A stretch of 64,000 bases of DNA. It comes from Actinomycetes bacterium (GTDB lineage: Bacteria; Actinomycetota; Acidimicrobiia; Acidimicrobiales; Palsa-688). The stretch is taken from the NCBI GenBank assembly GCA_021850325.1, contig JAJZMF010000036.1:48057-112056 (forward strand), in the 5' to 3' direction. Under the pieces are notes generated by a model. That model had not been told where the DNA came from. It was given only the letters and a program-made list of their open reading frames with translations, and made no database searches. Each line of letters opens with the position of its first letter. Position 1 is the stretch's first letter. Positions 1 to 8,599 of this stretch are shown piece after piece. The position numbers and the translations under genes were made by a program.

Positions 1-542
1 GTGCCTTCGAGGTGGTGGACGTACTGGGCGACGCGCCGGACGTCCACTGCATGCCCGTGGGCAATGCCGGCAATATCACCGCCTACTGGAAGGGTTACCG
101 GGAGTACCGTGACCGTGGCCGTACGACCGGGCTGCCCCGGATGTTCGGCTTCCAGGCCGCCGGTGCGGCCCCTATCGTGCTCGGTCACCCGGTGCAGAAC
201 CCGGAGACCGTCGCCACCGCCATCCGGATCGGCAACCCCGCTTCCTGGTACGGGGCTTCGGCTGCTGCCACCGAGTCCGGGGGCCTGATCGAGGCCGTGA
301 CCGACGAGGAGATCCTCTCGGCGTACCGCTTCCTCGCCCGCGAGGAGTCCGTCTTCTGCGAGCCGGCCTCGGCAGCCTCGGTGGCCGGCCTGCTCAAGTT
401 CGGGGTGCCCCCCGGGTCCCGGGTGGTCTGCGTGCTCACGGGCCACGGCCTGAAGGACCCGGACATCGCCATAGGCCAGATCGCGGTGCCCAAAGCGGTT
501 GACGCCGACCTGGGCGCCGTGCGCGCCGAACTGGGGCTGTAG
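1..542 (+). CDS. thrC: Threonine synthase, C-terminal part (5' end cut by window edge)
   Basis: This is the last step of threonine synthesis: a PLP enzyme that turns O-phospho-L-homoserine into threonine and phosphate. The window begins inside the gene; reading frame 3 is open from base 3 to the TAG at 540-542, giving about 179 residues. The stretch [12 protein letters not shown] is the conserved phosphate-binding loop of thrC, and the fold-type II C-terminal half follows (IRIGNPASW, then [10 protein letters not shown] near the end). In Mycobacterium thrC is followed by thrB and then rho; here rho follows directly after a 278-base gap, so homoserine kinase must be elsewhere. The product assignment is firm; the N-terminal catalytic lysine lies outside the window. 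Confidence 0.93.
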   Translation, partial: AFEVVDVLGDAPDVHCMPVGNAGNITAYWKGYREYRDRGRTTGLPRMFGFQAAGAAPIVLGHPVQNPETVATAIRIGNPASWYGASAAATESGGLIEAVTDEEILSAYRFLAREESVFCEPASAASVAGLLKFGVPPGSRVVCVLTGHGLKDPDIAIGQIAVPKAVDADLGAVRAELGL

Positions 543-594
543 CTCCGCCGGCCCCAACCCCGCGCGCCCGTGGCTGGTGGGCCGGTTGGGGAGG

Positions 595-627
595 TTGCTG
601 GCACATAGCCCCTGGGCGCGCTATTAT
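595..627 (+). promoter_or_regulatory. Possible distal promoter for rho
   Basis: A TATTAT hexamer at 622-627 stands out in the GC-rich gap after thrC. The best -35-like element, TTGCTG at 595-600, is 21 bases away, which is too far for an ideal promoter, so this is a weak candidate. It would give an untranslated leader of nearly 190 bases containing the two hairpins at 688-728. Confidence 0.25.
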
Positions 628-687
628 GGGTTTCGCTCCCTCCCGCCTGATGGTGGAGCAGAGGAGCGCACCCGGAGCGGGACCTCA

Positions 688-728
688 CGGTTGGGACCAA
701 CCGCGGACCTGCGCCCGCTTGGCAGGTC
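688..728 (+). promoter_or_regulatory. Two adjacent hairpins in the rho upstream region
   Basis: CGGTTG (688-693) pairs with CAACCG (698-703) around a four-base loop. Immediately downstream GACCTGC (706-712) pairs perfectly with GCAGGTC (722-728) around a nine-base loop. No T-run follows, so these are not ordinary terminators. Rho expression is autoregulated by leader attenuation in enterobacteria; whether this leader does something similar is inference. The rest of the 543-820 gap holds no convincing gene. Confidence 0.35.
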
Positions 729-776
729 TCAGGATCCGATGGTCCCCTGACGCGTCAAGCGCGCTCCGGTCCGTTT

Positions 777-806
777 TTGGCAATTACTCGAAGCTCCCCT
801 TATCAC
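777..806 (+). promoter_or_regulatory. Candidate proximal rho promoter
   Basis: TTGGCA (777-782) and TATCAC (801-806) are separated by 18 bases, with five and four matches to the -35 and -10 consensus. Transcription would start around 812-814, only a few bases before the rho start at 821, and would leave little of the GAGGTAG ribosome-binding site in the message. Confidence 0.35.
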
Positions 807-820
807 CACAGAGGTAGTCA

Positions 821-2653
821 ATGAGCGACCTGCAGCTCGAGCGCTCCGTGCTCGAGGCGAAGGAGCGGGAAGAGCTCTTCGCTATCGCCCTGGCCCTGGG
901 TTCAGCACCGGCAGCCCGGACCAAGAAGGCGGACCTGGTGAGCAAGATCCTCCAGGTCACGGGCGTAGAGGAGGCTGCCCCGGCACCCGACAAGCCTCGG
1001 CGGACGCGCACGCGGCGCGGCGCGGCCCAGGCGGAGCCGCTGGCGGCTCCCGGGGACGAGGGCGAGCAGTTGGCCCTCGGTGGAGCCGAGACAGAGGCCG
1101 GTGCCGGCCCGCTCACCGGGCACGAGGGGGTGAACGGTAAGGCCGGTAACGGGACGGGCCCGGCCGTGGAGGCGCCGGGCAAGGGAGACCAGGTTGCGCG
1201 GTCGGGTGCCAACGGGACCGCTGCCGAGGCCGAGGCCGTCGGAGGCGGCGGTGCCGGACCAGGCACACCGGCTCCGGTGGGTGGGGCCCGGGATGCCCAC
1301 GTGAACGAGGCCGGTGCCGAAGGCCACTCCCCGTCCCGCCCCGAGGGTGGCCGGTCCCGTGAACAGCGCCAGGACCTCGACCCGGGCCTGGGCAACAGCC
1401 GGCGCAGGAGGCGGCGCAACCGGGACAAGCCCGGACGTGGCCAGGGCCAGGGCCAGGAGCGGGACAGAGACCGGGAGTTCTCCGCGCCCGGGGCCGACGC
1501 ACCCTACTCGGGCGAGCTAGTGCCCTGTTCAGGCTTTCTCGACCTGCGGGACGAGGGCTACGGGTTCCTGCGCACCAATGGCTACCTGTCCAGTGGCTCC
1601 GACGTGTACGTCTCCATCACCCAGGTGCGCCGTTACGGGCTGCGTAAGGGCGACCTGGTCGAAGGTGCCTACCGCCCGGCTGCGAACAACGAGAAGTACC
1701 CGGCCCTGGTGCGGGTCGACACCGTGGCCGGGGCCAGCCCGGAGGAGGCCCGCAACCGGCCCAAGTTCGAGGCCCTCACGCCTCTGTTCCCCGACGACAA
1801 GCTGGTGCTCGAGGTGCCGGGGGACCCGAGCAACGTCACCGCCCGCATCGTCGACCTGGTGTCGCCCATAGGCAAGGGACAGCGGGGGCTGATCGTGTCG
1901 CCTCCCAAGGCAGGCAAGACGACGGTCCTCAAGCAGATCGCCCACTCGATCGAGGCCAACAACCCCCAGGTCCACCTGATGGTCCTGCTGGTGGACGAGC
2001 GCCCCGAGGAGGTCACCGACATGAGGCGGTCGGTGAAGGGAGAGGTGATCGCCTCGACCTTCGACCGTCCGGCGGACGAGCACACCCAGGTGGCCGAGCT
2101 GGCCATCGAACGGGCCAAGCGCATGGTGGAGGCGGGGCGGGACGTGGTGATCGTGCTGGACGGGATCACCCGTCTGGCCAGGGCCTACAACCTGGCTCAG
2201 CCGGCGACGGGCCGGATCATGTCCGGTGGTATCGACACCGGGGCCCTGTACCCGCCCAAGAAGTTCTTCGGCAGCGCGCGCAACATCGAGGAGGGTGGCT
2301 CGCTCACCATCCTGGCCACTGCTCTGGTCGAGACGGGCAGCCGCATGGACGAGGTCATCTTCGAGGAGTTCAAGGGCACGGGCAACATGGAACTGCGCCT
2401 TGACCGGAAGCTGGCCGAGAGGCGGATCTACCCCGCCATCGACGTCAACGCCTCGTCCACCCGCCACGAGGAGCTGCTGTTCGACCGGGCACAGCTCCAG
2501 CAGGTCTGGAAGCTGCGCCGGGTGCTCAACGCCCTGGCCAGCGACGGCAATGCCGCTGCCGGCCTGGAGCTGCTGGTGGACAAGATCCGTTCCACCCGCA
2601 GCAACGAGCAGTTCCTGGCTGAGATAGCGAAGACCCCCGCTCCTGCGATCTAA
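821..2653 (+). CDS. rho: Transcription termination factor Rho with long low-complexity insert
   Basis: Rho is the hexameric RNA-dependent ATPase that terminates transcription. The 610-residue protein has a short Rho_N helical domain (about 1-45) and then a disordered, Gly/Ala/Glu-rich insert (about 60-225) that ends in a strongly basic Arg/Gln stretch. The cold-shock-like RNA-binding fold follows at about 235-285, then the ATPase core. Walker A reads SPPKAGKTT with K366, and Walker B ends in VLDG with D447. E. coli Rho has about 419 residues; the excess is the N-terminal insert, a known trait of high-GC actinobacterial Rho. ATG at 821 is preceded by GAGGTAG (811-817). rpmE follows 10 bases downstream. 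Confidence 0.97.
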   Translation: MSDLQLERSVLEAKEREELFAIALALGSAPAARTKKADLVSKILQVTGVEEAAPAPDKPRRTRTRRGAAQAEPLAAPGDEGEQLALGGAETEAGAGPLTGHEGVNGKAGNGTGPAVEAPGKGDQVARSGANGTAAEAEAVGGGGAGPGTPAPVGGARDAHVNEAGAEGHSPSRPEGGRSREQRQDLDPGLGNSRRRRRRNRDKPGRGQGQGQERDRDREFSAPGADAPYSGELVPCSGFLDLRDEGYGFLRTNGYLSSGSDVYVSITQVRRYGLRKGDLVEGAYRPAANNEKYPALVRVDTVAGASPEEARNRPKFEALTPLFPDDKLVLEVPGDPSNVTARIVDLVSPIGKGQRGLIVSPPKAGKTTVLKQIAHSIEANNPQVHLMVLLVDERPEEVTDMRRSVKGEVIASTFDRPADEHTQVAELAIERAKRMVEAGRDVVIVLDGITRLARAYNLAQPATGRIMSGGIDTGALYPPKKFFGSARNIEEGGSLTILATALVETGSRMDEVIFEEFKGTGNMELRLDRKLAERRIYPAIDVNASSTRHEELLFDRAQLQQVWKLRRVLNALASDGNAAAGLELLVDKIRSTRSNEQFLAEIAKTPAPAI

Positions 2654-2663
2654 TGGAAGGGCC

Positions 2664-2888
2664 ATGAAAGCCGACACGCACCCCGAGTACACGCAGGCCA
2701 AGGTTGTCTGTTCGTGTGGCAACACCTTCACCACCCGTTCGACCAAGGACGAGCTGCACACCGAACTGTGCAACGAGTGCCACCCGTTCTTCACCGGCAA
2801 GCAGAAGCTGGTGGACACCGGTGGGCGGGTCGAGCGCTTCGAGAGGCGCTACGGTCGGCGCGCTGCGAGGGCCGGCGCTGCCAACTAG
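2664..2888 (+). CDS. rpmE: 50S ribosomal protein L31, zinc-binding form
   Basis: This is the small large-subunit ribosomal protein L31, 74 residues long. It has the four cysteines of the zinc-containing (C+) form: C16 and C18 as CSC, then C36 and C39 as CNEC. The conserved tail ([18 protein letters not shown]) and basic C-terminus are typical. Zinc-dependent actinobacteria often keep a second cysteine-free paralogue for zinc limitation; none is in this window. It lies between rho and prfA, as in other actinobacteria, with no gap before prfA, so it is co-transcribed with them. Confidence 0.97.
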   Translation: MKADTHPEYTQAKVVCSCGNTFTTRSTKDELHTELCNECHPFFTGKQKLVDTGGRVERFERRYGRRAARAGAAN

Positions 2889-3959
2889 GTGTTCGAGCGT
2901 ATAGACGAGCTCGTCACCGAGTACGGCAACGTCCTCGCCCAGCTCGCGGACCCGGCGGTCATAGCCGACCAGCGACGCCTACGTGAGGTTTCGCGCCGCC
3001 ACCACGACCTCGAGCCGGTGGTGGCGGCCTACAAGTCCTACCGTGCCGTCGAGGCCGACCTGGCAGTTGCCCGGGAGCTCCTGGCTGCCGCCGAGGGCGA
3101 CGACCGTGAGCTGTTGGCAGGCGAGGCCGACTCGCTCCAGAGCCGCATCACCGAGATGGAGGAGCAGCTCAAGTTGCTCCTCTTGCCACGCGACCCCAAC
3201 GACGGGCGCAACGTCATCGTCGAGATCCGGGGCGCAGAGGGCGGTGAGGAGGCCAACCTGTTCGCCCGCGACCTTTTCGAGATGTACCAGCGCTATTCGG
3301 AGCGGGCAGGGCTGAAGGTCGAGGTCCTTTCATCCGACGTGTCCCCCATGGGCGGGTACAACGAGGTGACGATGCTGGTGAAGGGGCCCGAGGCTTGGGC
3401 CAGGCTCAAGCACGAAGGCGGGCCCCACCGGGTCCAGCGCGTACCCGTGACCGAGTCCCAGGGCCGCGTGCACACCTCCTCGGCCACGGTCACGGTACTG
3501 CCCGAGGCCGAGGAGCTCGAGGTCCAGGTGGAGGACAAGGACCTCCGGGTCGACGTGTACCGGAGCACCGGCCCGGGTGGCCAGTCGGTGAACACAACCG
3601 ACTCGGCGGTGCGCATAACCCACCTGCCGACGGGCATCGTCGTCTCCATGCAGGACGAGAAGAGCCAGATGCAGAACCGGGCCAAAGCCATGCAGGTGCT
3701 GAGGGCGAGGTTGCTCAAGGCCGAGCAGGACCGTCAGAGCGCCGAGCTCTCTGCGGCCCGACGCAGCCAGGTCGGCGGTGGAGGACGGTCGGAGAAGATC
3801 CGGACCTACAACTACAAGGAGAACCGGGTGACCGACCACCGGATCGGCTTGACCCTCTACAAGCTCGACAAGGTGCTGATGGGTGAGCTCGACGAGGTGG
3901 TCGACGCCCTGATGGCAGACGAGCGTGCCCGCCAGCTGGCCGGTGCCGGCACGGTCTGA
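2889..3959 (+). CDS. prfA: Peptide chain release factor 1
   Basis: RF1 reads UAA and UAG in the ribosomal A site and triggers peptide release. The GTG start at 2889 directly abuts the rpmE stop codon. The 356-residue protein has the RF1-type codon-recognition tripeptide PVT (in RVPVTESQGR), which distinguishes it from RF2 (SPF). The universal GGQ motif is at G230-G231-Q232 within STGPGGQSVN; its glutamine is the methylation target of PrmC, encoded next. Length and domain order match the family. The start is GTG without a clear separate ribosome-binding site, consistent with translational coupling to rpmE. Confidence 0.97.
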   Translation: MFERIDELVTEYGNVLAQLADPAVIADQRRLREVSRRHHDLEPVVAAYKSYRAVEADLAVARELLAAAEGDDRELLAGEADSLQSRITEMEEQLKLLLLPRDPNDGRNVIVEIRGAEGGEEANLFARDLFEMYQRYSERAGLKVEVLSSDVSPMGGYNEVTMLVKGPEAWARLKHEGGPHRVQRVPVTESQGRVHTSSATVTVLPEAEELEVQVEDKDLRVDVYRSTGPGGQSVNTTDSAVRITHLPTGIVVSMQDEKSQMQNRAKAMQVLRARLLKAEQDRQSAELSAARRSQVGGGGRSEKIRTYNYKENRVTDHRIGLTLYKLDKVLMGELDEVVDALMADERARQLAGAGTV

Positions 3960-3996
3960 GCCCGGGCTCTCCCCCGGAGCCGGGCGAGGGCCGGTC

Positions 3997-4887
3997 GTGG
4001 GGCGGGCGGGGACCGCCGCCGCCGCTGAACGGTGGTCGTCTCTGTACGACCTGGCCCGGGAACGCCTGGGCGACCGCTCGAGTGCCCGTTGGCTGGTCGA
4101 GGACGCCTCCGGCGGCACATGGCCGGGAGTGCTGGACGAGGTGGTCACGGCCCGCACGGGTGAGCACTTCATGGCCATGCTGGCCCGGCGGGAACGTGGT
4201 GAGCCCATCCAGTACGTGCTCGGGCACTGGTCGTTCCGGCGCCTCGACCTCATGGTGGACCGCCGCGTCCTGGTCCCTCGGCCCGAGACCGAGGTGGTGG
4301 TGGAGGTGGCGTTGGCCGAGCTGGCCCGCTCGGGTGTGGCGCAACCGCTCGTGGTGGACCTCGGCACCGGTTCGGGTGCCATTGCCATCTCGGTGGCGGT
4401 AGAGGTCGCCGGGGCCCGGGTCTGGGCTACGGACCGGTCCCCTGGTGCCCTCGCCGTGGCGTCGGCCAACCTTTCCGGAGCCGGCAGCGGTGCAGCGGGC
4501 CGGGTCCAGCTGGCCCGGGGGGACTGGTGGGGGGCACTGCCCCCGGACCTGGCCGGGACCGTGGACATGGTGGTCAGCAACCCTCCCTACGTGGCGGAGG
4601 GCGAGGTGGCGGACCTGCCCCCCGAGGTCGCAGACTGGGAACCGGGCGAGGCTCTCGTCGCCGGGCCTGACGGTCTCGACGCCCTGCGGGTGGTGCTGGC
4701 AGGGGCACCCCGATGGTTGCGCCCGGGAGGGGCCGTGGTGTGCGAGATGGCTCCCCACCAGGCTGAGGCCGTGCGGGGACTGGCCCTGGCGGTGGGTTTC
4801 GAGAGGGCGGACGTCCACGCCGACCTGGCCGGCCGCGACCGGGTGCTCGTGGCCGTCCTGCCTGAAGGACGCCGGCAGCCGCACTAG
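3997..4887 (+). CDS. prmC: Release-factor glutamine methyltransferase
   Basis: PrmC (HemK) methylates the glutamine of the release-factor GGQ motif using S-adenosylmethionine, so its place after prfA is functional. The frame is open from 3925 inside prfA, but GTG at 3997 has GGGCGAGGG just upstream and gives a normal 296-residue protein. The first 80 or so residues are the release-factor-binding domain. The methyltransferase domain shows the SAM-binding DLGTGSGAIA motif and the catalytic NPPY signature at N195-Y198. The prmC stop TAG (4885-4887) overlaps a possible promoter hexamer for tsaC. Confidence 0.95.
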   Translation: MGRAGTAAAAERWSSLYDLARERLGDRSSARWLVEDASGGTWPGVLDEVVTARTGEHFMAMLARRERGEPIQYVLGHWSFRRLDLMVDRRVLVPRPETEVVVEVALAELARSGVAQPLVVDLGTGSGAIAISVAVEVAGARVWATDRSPGALAVASANLSGAGSGAAGRVQLARGDWWGALPPDLAGTVDMVVSNPPYVAEGEVADLPPEVADWEPGEALVAGPDGLDALRVVLAGAPRWLRPGGAVVCEMAPHQAEAVRGLALAVGFERADVHADLAGRDRVLVAVLPEGRRQPH

Positions 4888-4890
4888 GTT
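4885..4890 (+). promoter_or_regulatory. Possible internal -10 element for tsaC
   Basis: TAGGTT covers the prmC stop codon and ends seven bases before the GTG chosen for tsaC (4898). The spacing matches the leaderless pattern seen at many unit heads in this window. No convincing -35 element is visible, so this may be fortuitous. Confidence 0.3.
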
Positions 4891-4897
4891 GGCCAGC

Positions 4898-5521
4898 GTG
4901 CCTGTGCTGGACGCCTTCGGTGACCCTCCTCCCCGGGACGCCATCGAGGCCGCAGCCGAGGCGCTGGCGGGCGGGGAGATCGTGGGCGTGCCCACGGACA
5001 CCGTCTACGGCCTGGCGGCTGACCCGTTCCGTAAAGGTGCTGCCGACCGGCTGTTCCGGGTGAAGGGCCGTCCCCGTGCCGTGGAGCTCCCCGTGCTCGT
5101 GGCCGACCGTGACCAGGCGTTCGAGCTGTGCAGGGCCGTGCCCCCGGCCGCAGTTCGGCTCGTCGAGCGCTACTGGCCCGGCCCGTTGACCCTGGTGCTG
5201 CCCCGTCGGCCCGGCCTTGGGGCCGACCTGGGGGAGGACGAGGCGACCGTCGGAGTGCGTTGCCCGGCCCACCCGGTGCCGCTGGCCCTGTGCCGGTTGG
5301 CCGGGCCTATCGCCACCACGAGCGCCAACCGCCACGGCGAGCCCCCGATGGGCAGCGCCCAGGAGCTGCACGAGGCCCTGGGGGCGGAGGTGGCGGTGGT
5401 ACTGGACGCCGGGCCGTGCCGGGGGGTGCCGTCGACGGTCGTGGACTGCACCGGCCAGGAGCTCAGGATCCTGCGTCTCGGCGGCGTGCCGGAGGCCGAC
5501 GTACTGGCCGCGGCAGGGTAG
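4898..5521 (+). CDS. tsaC: L-threonylcarbamoyladenylate synthase (Sua5/YrdC/TsaC)
   Basis: This enzyme makes threonylcarbamoyl-AMP from threonine, bicarbonate and ATP, the first step of the t6A37 modification of ANN-decoding tRNAs. The short form is about 207 residues. It shows the YrdC core: VGVPTDTVYGL near the start, the KGRP motif (RLFRVKGRPR), and the TTSAN motif. A longer open frame extends upstream through prmC, but only the part after 4898 resembles the family. GTG at 4898 is chosen; GTG 4904 is the alternative. Its position between prmC and wecA is the standard actinobacterial order (Rv1300-Rv1302 in M. tuberculosis). Confidence 0.93.
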   Translation: MPVLDAFGDPPPRDAIEAAAEALAGGEIVGVPTDTVYGLAADPFRKGAADRLFRVKGRPRAVELPVLVADRDQAFELCRAVPPAAVRLVERYWPGPLTLVLPRRPGLGADLGEDEATVGVRCPAHPVPLALCRLAGPIATTSANRHGEPPMGSAQELHEALGAEVAVVLDAGPCRGVPSTVVDCTGQELRILRLGGVPEADVLAAAG

Positions 5522-5549
5522 TAGTGATGAGGGGCCTGGTGGCCGGGCT

Positions 5550-6971
5550 GTGATCGGTTACATCCACTTCCGCGAGTACATCATCGTCTTCGCAGTGGCA
5601 GCCGCCGTCACCTGGGGCAGCACGTTCGCTGTCAGGGTCATGGCCAAGCGGCACGCCATCGTCGTCATGCCCGACGCCCAGCGTGTCCACGAAAGGCCCA
5701 CGGCGACGGTCGGGGGTACGGCGATGTACCTGGGGATGCTCGCCGCCATCGCGGTGGCGTCGCAGATGCCTGCCTTCTCGGCCGTGTTCCAGGGCAACTC
5801 GGCCCCTATGGGGGTGGTGCTGGCCGCCACCGTGATGTTCGCTGTCGGCTTCATGGACGACCTGCGCGAGATGTCCCCGCCGGCCAAGTTGGCCGGTCAG
5901 GTCCTCTCGGCCATGGTCCTCTACTTCTTCGGCGTGAGCATGCTCTTCTTCCACGTGCCCCTCGCCTCCACGACCCTGGTGCTGAGCCCGGACTGGGCGG
6001 TTCTGGCCACGGTCCTGTGGGTGGCCATCATGGCCAACTCGGTCAATTTCATCGACGGCCTCGACGGTCTGGCCGCCGGGATAGTGGCCATAGCGGCTGC
6101 CGCCTTCTTTGTGTACTCCCACCAGTTGGGTGCCGTGGGCAACATCACCACCGCCAACGCCGGCCCCCTGATCGCGGTCGTGACCCTGGGGGTCTGTGCC
6201 GGGTTCCTGCCCCACAATTTCCACCCGGCCAAGATCTTCATGGGGGACACGGGTGCCCTCCTGCTGGGCCTCCTGCTCGCCGCCTCCACCCTGGCCGTGG
6301 TGGGCCAGGACCCCTACCAGTTCAGCGGCAAGACCTACTTCTTCTTCGCTCCCATCATCATCCCCTTCTTCATCCTCGGCATCCCCATCTTCGACACCGC
6401 CTTCGCCATCGTCCGCAGGGCGGGCAAGCGCACCAGCCCGGCGGTGCGCGACCTGAACCACATGCACCACCGGCTCATGCGCCTGGGGCACGGGCACCGG
6501 CCGGCCGTGGTGATCCTGTGGGCCTGGACCGCTTTGTTGTCCGGTCTCGTCCTCTGGCCCGGGGTGACCAATTCGCACAACGAGATACCGCCGATCGCCG
6601 TCGGTGCGCTCGCCATCCTCCTGTACACCCTCTTCGCTCCCCGGGGCCGCGCCGCCGGCCCGGGAGAGGCACCCGGCCTCCTGGCGGGCGGCCAGGGTGA
6701 CAGCGTGGTGCCGGCCCGGTCGGCGCCGCAACAGGGCCCGTCCGCTGAGCGGGAGCCGGCCGGCCAGGGCGCCGGGCCCGCCAACGGACGCGGGCCTGGC
6801 TCCCCCCGGCCCGCTCGGGACAGGCCCAACGCCCACTACGGGCCCGACCGCGGCCCATCCGCTGAGTTGCAGCGTTACGGGCGTGTTCCGTACCCTGGTC
6901 AGCGTGCACATCCCCCTCACCGCGGGCCGGCGGGCGGCCCCGGGCCCAGCGGCCCCCACCGGCGGCCGTGA
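5550..6971 (+). CDS. wecA: WecA/TagO-type undecaprenyl-phosphate GlcNAc-1-phosphate transferase
   Basis: This polytopic membrane enzyme transfers a UDP-linked amino-sugar phosphate, normally GlcNAc-1-P, to decaprenyl or undecaprenyl phosphate, starting cell-wall polymer linker synthesis. Family motifs are clear: RPTATVGGTAMY, the acidic pair in GFMDDLRE, NSVNFIDGLDGLAAG, FMGDTG, and the cytoplasmic DLNHMHHRL histidine motif. About ten hydrophobic segments span residues 1-360. The last 110 or so residues form a Pro/Gly/Arg-rich disordered tail absent from E. coli WecA. The frame is open far upstream through tsaC, but GTG 5550 gives the expected N-terminus. The stop overlaps the next gene as GTGA. 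Confidence 0.93.
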   Translation: MIGYIHFREYIIVFAVAAAVTWGSTFAVRVMAKRHAIVVMPDAQRVHERPTATVGGTAMYLGMLAAIAVASQMPAFSAVFQGNSAPMGVVLAATVMFAVGFMDDLREMSPPAKLAGQVLSAMVLYFFGVSMLFFHVPLASTTLVLSPDWAVLATVLWVAIMANSVNFIDGLDGLAAGIVAIAAAAFFVYSHQLGAVGNITTANAGPLIAVVTLGVCAGFLPHNFHPAKIFMGDTGALLLGLLLAASTLAVVGQDPYQFSGKTYFFFAPIIIPFFILGIPIFDTAFAIVRRAGKRTSPAVRDLNHMHHRLMRLGHGHRPAVVILWAWTALLSGLVLWPGVTNSHNEIPPIAVGALAILLYTLFAPRGRAAGPGEAPGLLAGGQGDSVVPARSAPQQGPSAEREPAGQGAGPANGRGPGSPRPARDRPNAHYGPDRGPSAELQRYGRVPYPGQRAHPPHRGPAGGPGPSGPHRRP

Positions 6972-7213
6972 CCGGGCAAGGGGGCAGGGGCGAGCCCGGG
7001 GGGAGGCCGACCCGTCCCGCCTACCCGGGGCCGATGGCCTACGCCGGGATAGGCATGATGAACGCCGTGCTGCTGTTGGCCGGTGGGGCGCTGGGCTGGC
7101 TAGCGGACACGGCCCTGGGCACCCTGCCCGCCCTCCTGCTCGTGGGCATGTTGGCCGGTCTCACGCTCGGAGTCGTGGCGACCAGGGCGGAGCTCCGCCG
7201 TTACCGGCGCTGA
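6968..7213 (+). CDS. Small two-helix membrane protein, AtpZ/AtpI-like
   Basis: This is an 81-residue protein starting with a GTG that overlaps the wecA stop (GTGA). It has a polar Gly/Arg/Pro-rich N-terminus and then two hydrophobic segments (about 24-46 and 50-70) separated by a short turn, ending in basic residues. This is the layout of AtpZ, the small accessory protein encoded beside AtpI in many F-type ATP synthase operons, where the pair is implicated in Mg/Ca transport or c-ring assembly. Sequence conservation is low in this family, so the call rests on topology and position. Confidence 0.65.
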   Translation: MTGQGGRGEPGGRPTRPAYPGPMAYAGIGMMNAVLLLAGGALGWLADTALGTLPALLLVGMLAGLTLGVVATRAELRRYRR

Positions 7214-7226
7214 GCTGGCCGGGACG

Positions 7227-7255
7227 TCCCGCTGAGCGGGAAGCGGCGGGTTTTT
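7227..7255 (+). terminator. Weak terminator-like hairpin between the wecA and atp blocks
   Basis: TCCCGC (7227-7232) pairs with GCGGGA (7236-7241) around a three-base loop. A TTTTT run follows at 7251-7255, but nine bases separate it from the stem, so it may not act as a terminator. The same T-run may serve as the -35 region of the next promoter. Confidence 0.3.
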
Positions 7256-7279
7256 GCGCCGGTCCGGGACATGTAACAT
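7251..7279 (+). promoter_or_regulatory. Candidate atp operon promoter
   Basis: TTTTTG (7251-7256) and TAACAT (7274-7279) are 17 bases apart in an otherwise GC-rich 136-base gap. Transcription would start near 7286, leaving a leader of about 65 bases before the AtpI-like gene at 7350. The -35 match is modest. Confidence 0.35.
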
Positions 7280-7349
7280 GGGACAGCCTGAACGGCGGGT
7301 ACGTCCTCCGTCCCGGCCGACCCACCCGCCCATAACTGAGTGGTCCCTA

Positions 7350-7823
7350 ATGCTCGCAGACTTCCCTGTCCTTTACGTCGACGTGATCGTGCGTCGGACG
7401 ATCGTGTCCAGCGCCGTGCTGGGTATTGCCGCTCTTGCCGCCACCGTAGCGCTCAACCAGCCGCTTGCGGGTGCGGGGGTCGTGCTCGGCCTGGCCGGGG
7501 CGTTGGGCAACCACCGGTTGTTCCAGATGTCCACGGCCCGCTACAGCGACACCGAGGGCCACCTGGACCGTAAGCCCTACGCGGGCAGCGTGGCCGCCCG
7601 CCTGGGGGCGCTCACCCTGGTTGCCTTCGCCCTCCTGTTCCTTGTCCGGCCGATGGGTTTCGGCATGGTGGGTGGGCTGGTGGCGTTCCAGGTGCTCCTC
7701 ATGCTGAACGCCCTAGGCACCCTGTGGAGGTACCAGAAGATGCAACTGTCGGGTGCGGTACCGGCTCCGGGCCAGGCGGGCGGAGCGGAGCCCACCGAGG
7801 GGACGGGACGTGGCAATGCATAG
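7350..7823 (+). CDS. ATP synthase protein I-like membrane protein
   Basis: This 157-residue membrane protein sits directly upstream of atpB, the position of AtpI (Rv1303 in M. tuberculosis). AtpI proteins assist c-ring assembly. It shows four hydrophobic segments (about 18-36, 42-58, 85-103, 108-128) and a polar Gly-rich tail. ATG 7350 is the first start after the putative promoter and has only a weak GAGTGG-like ribosome-binding site at 7338-7343. The sequence diverges from E. coli AtpI, so the assignment depends on topology and locus. Its 3' end overlaps the start of atpB. Confidence 0.7.
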   Translation: MLADFPVLYVDVIVRRTIVSSAVLGIAALAATVALNQPLAGAGVVLGLAGALGNHRLFQMSTARYSDTEGHLDRKPYAGSVAARLGALTLVAFALLFLVRPMGFGMVGGLVAFQVLLMLNALGTLWRYQKMQLSGAVPAPGQAGGAEPTEGTGRGNA

Positions 7824-8556
7824 CCCCCACCTGCCCGCCCTGCTGGGTGGGATAAACATCCCGGTTGGCGACCACGTAAAGTTCGCCGGTCTCAACATGG
7901 ACACCATCTGGACGACGGTGATCGCAAGCCTCGCCGTCATTGCGCTCGGTCTCTATGTGCGCCGCAAGGTGACCTCGGGCGTCCCGAACAAGGTCCAGGT
8001 GATCTGGGAGCTGCTGGTCAACTGGGTCTCCGACCAGGTGGAGACCGGCATGGGCCCGGGTTACCGCCACGTCGTGCCCCTCGGTGTAACCATCTTCGTG
8101 CTCGTGCTCTTCTGCAACTGGGTGGAGATCCTGCCCGGTCTGTGGCACAACACCGACTACCTCCCCTCGCCCAGTGCGGACGTCAACCTCACCTACGCCC
8201 TGGCGGTGCTGGTCTTCATCCTCACCAATGTGGCCAGCATCCGTGCTCGGGGTATCGGCGGTTACACTCGGGCGTTCTTCGCCCGCCCCCGTTGGTTGGC
8301 CCCGATCCGGATCCTCGAGGAGCTGATGAAGCCGATCACCCTCGCCCTGCGGCTCTTCGGGAACATCTTTTCCGGCGGGATCATGATCGCCCTGCTCCTC
8401 GCCCTGGCCTCGCCCATCTACTTCGCGCCGGCCAGCATCGTGTTCAGCGTGGCCTGGAAGATATTCGACATGGCGATCGGTGTGATCCAGGCCTTCATAT
8501 TCGCCCTGCTGACCATCCTCTACTACCAGTTCGCGGTGGCAGAGGAAGCACACTGA
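7816..8556 (+). CDS. atpB: F0F1 ATP synthase subunit a
   Basis: Subunit a forms the proton half-channels against the c-ring. The 246-residue protein has five to six membrane helices. The [13 protein letters not shown] segment carries the essential arginine and the conserved asparagine. ATG 7816 follows GAGGGGACGGGA; GTG 7810, two codons earlier, is an equally possible start. The 5' end overlaps the AtpI-like gene by eight bases, implying coupled translation. The order atpB-E-F-H-A-G-D-C is canonical. Confidence 0.96.
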   Translation: MHSPHLPALLGGINIPVGDHVKFAGLNMDTIWTTVIASLAVIALGLYVRRKVTSGVPNKVQVIWELLVNWVSDQVETGMGPGYRHVVPLGVTIFVLVLFCNWVEILPGLWHNTDYLPSPSADVNLTYALAVLVFILTNVASIRARGIGGYTRAFFARPRWLAPIRILEELMKPITLALRLFGNIFSGGIMIALLLALASPIYFAPASIVFSVAWKIFDMAIGVIQAFIFALLTILYYQFAVAEEAH

Positions 8557-8599
8557 ACCTCCCACACCACAAACAGCAACCGAACAGGAGAACAAACAA

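Noticed and set aside
626..817. 63-codon frame in the rho upstream gap
   Set aside because: No homology, no ribosome-binding site, and it runs through the two hairpins and candidate promoter.
1529..2818. 429-codon open frame on the minus strand opposite rho and rpmE
   Set aside because: It mirrors the codon structure of rho in a GC-rich genome, has His/Gly/Leu-rich low-complexity composition and no recognisable domain.
3925..3996. Longer prmC start (GTG 3925) overlapping prfA
   Set aside because: The added residues do not resemble PrmC, and GTG 3997 has a good ribosome-binding site.
5463..6959. 498-codon minus-strand frame opposite wecA
   Set aside because: Antisense shadow; the plus-strand WecA motifs are unambiguous.
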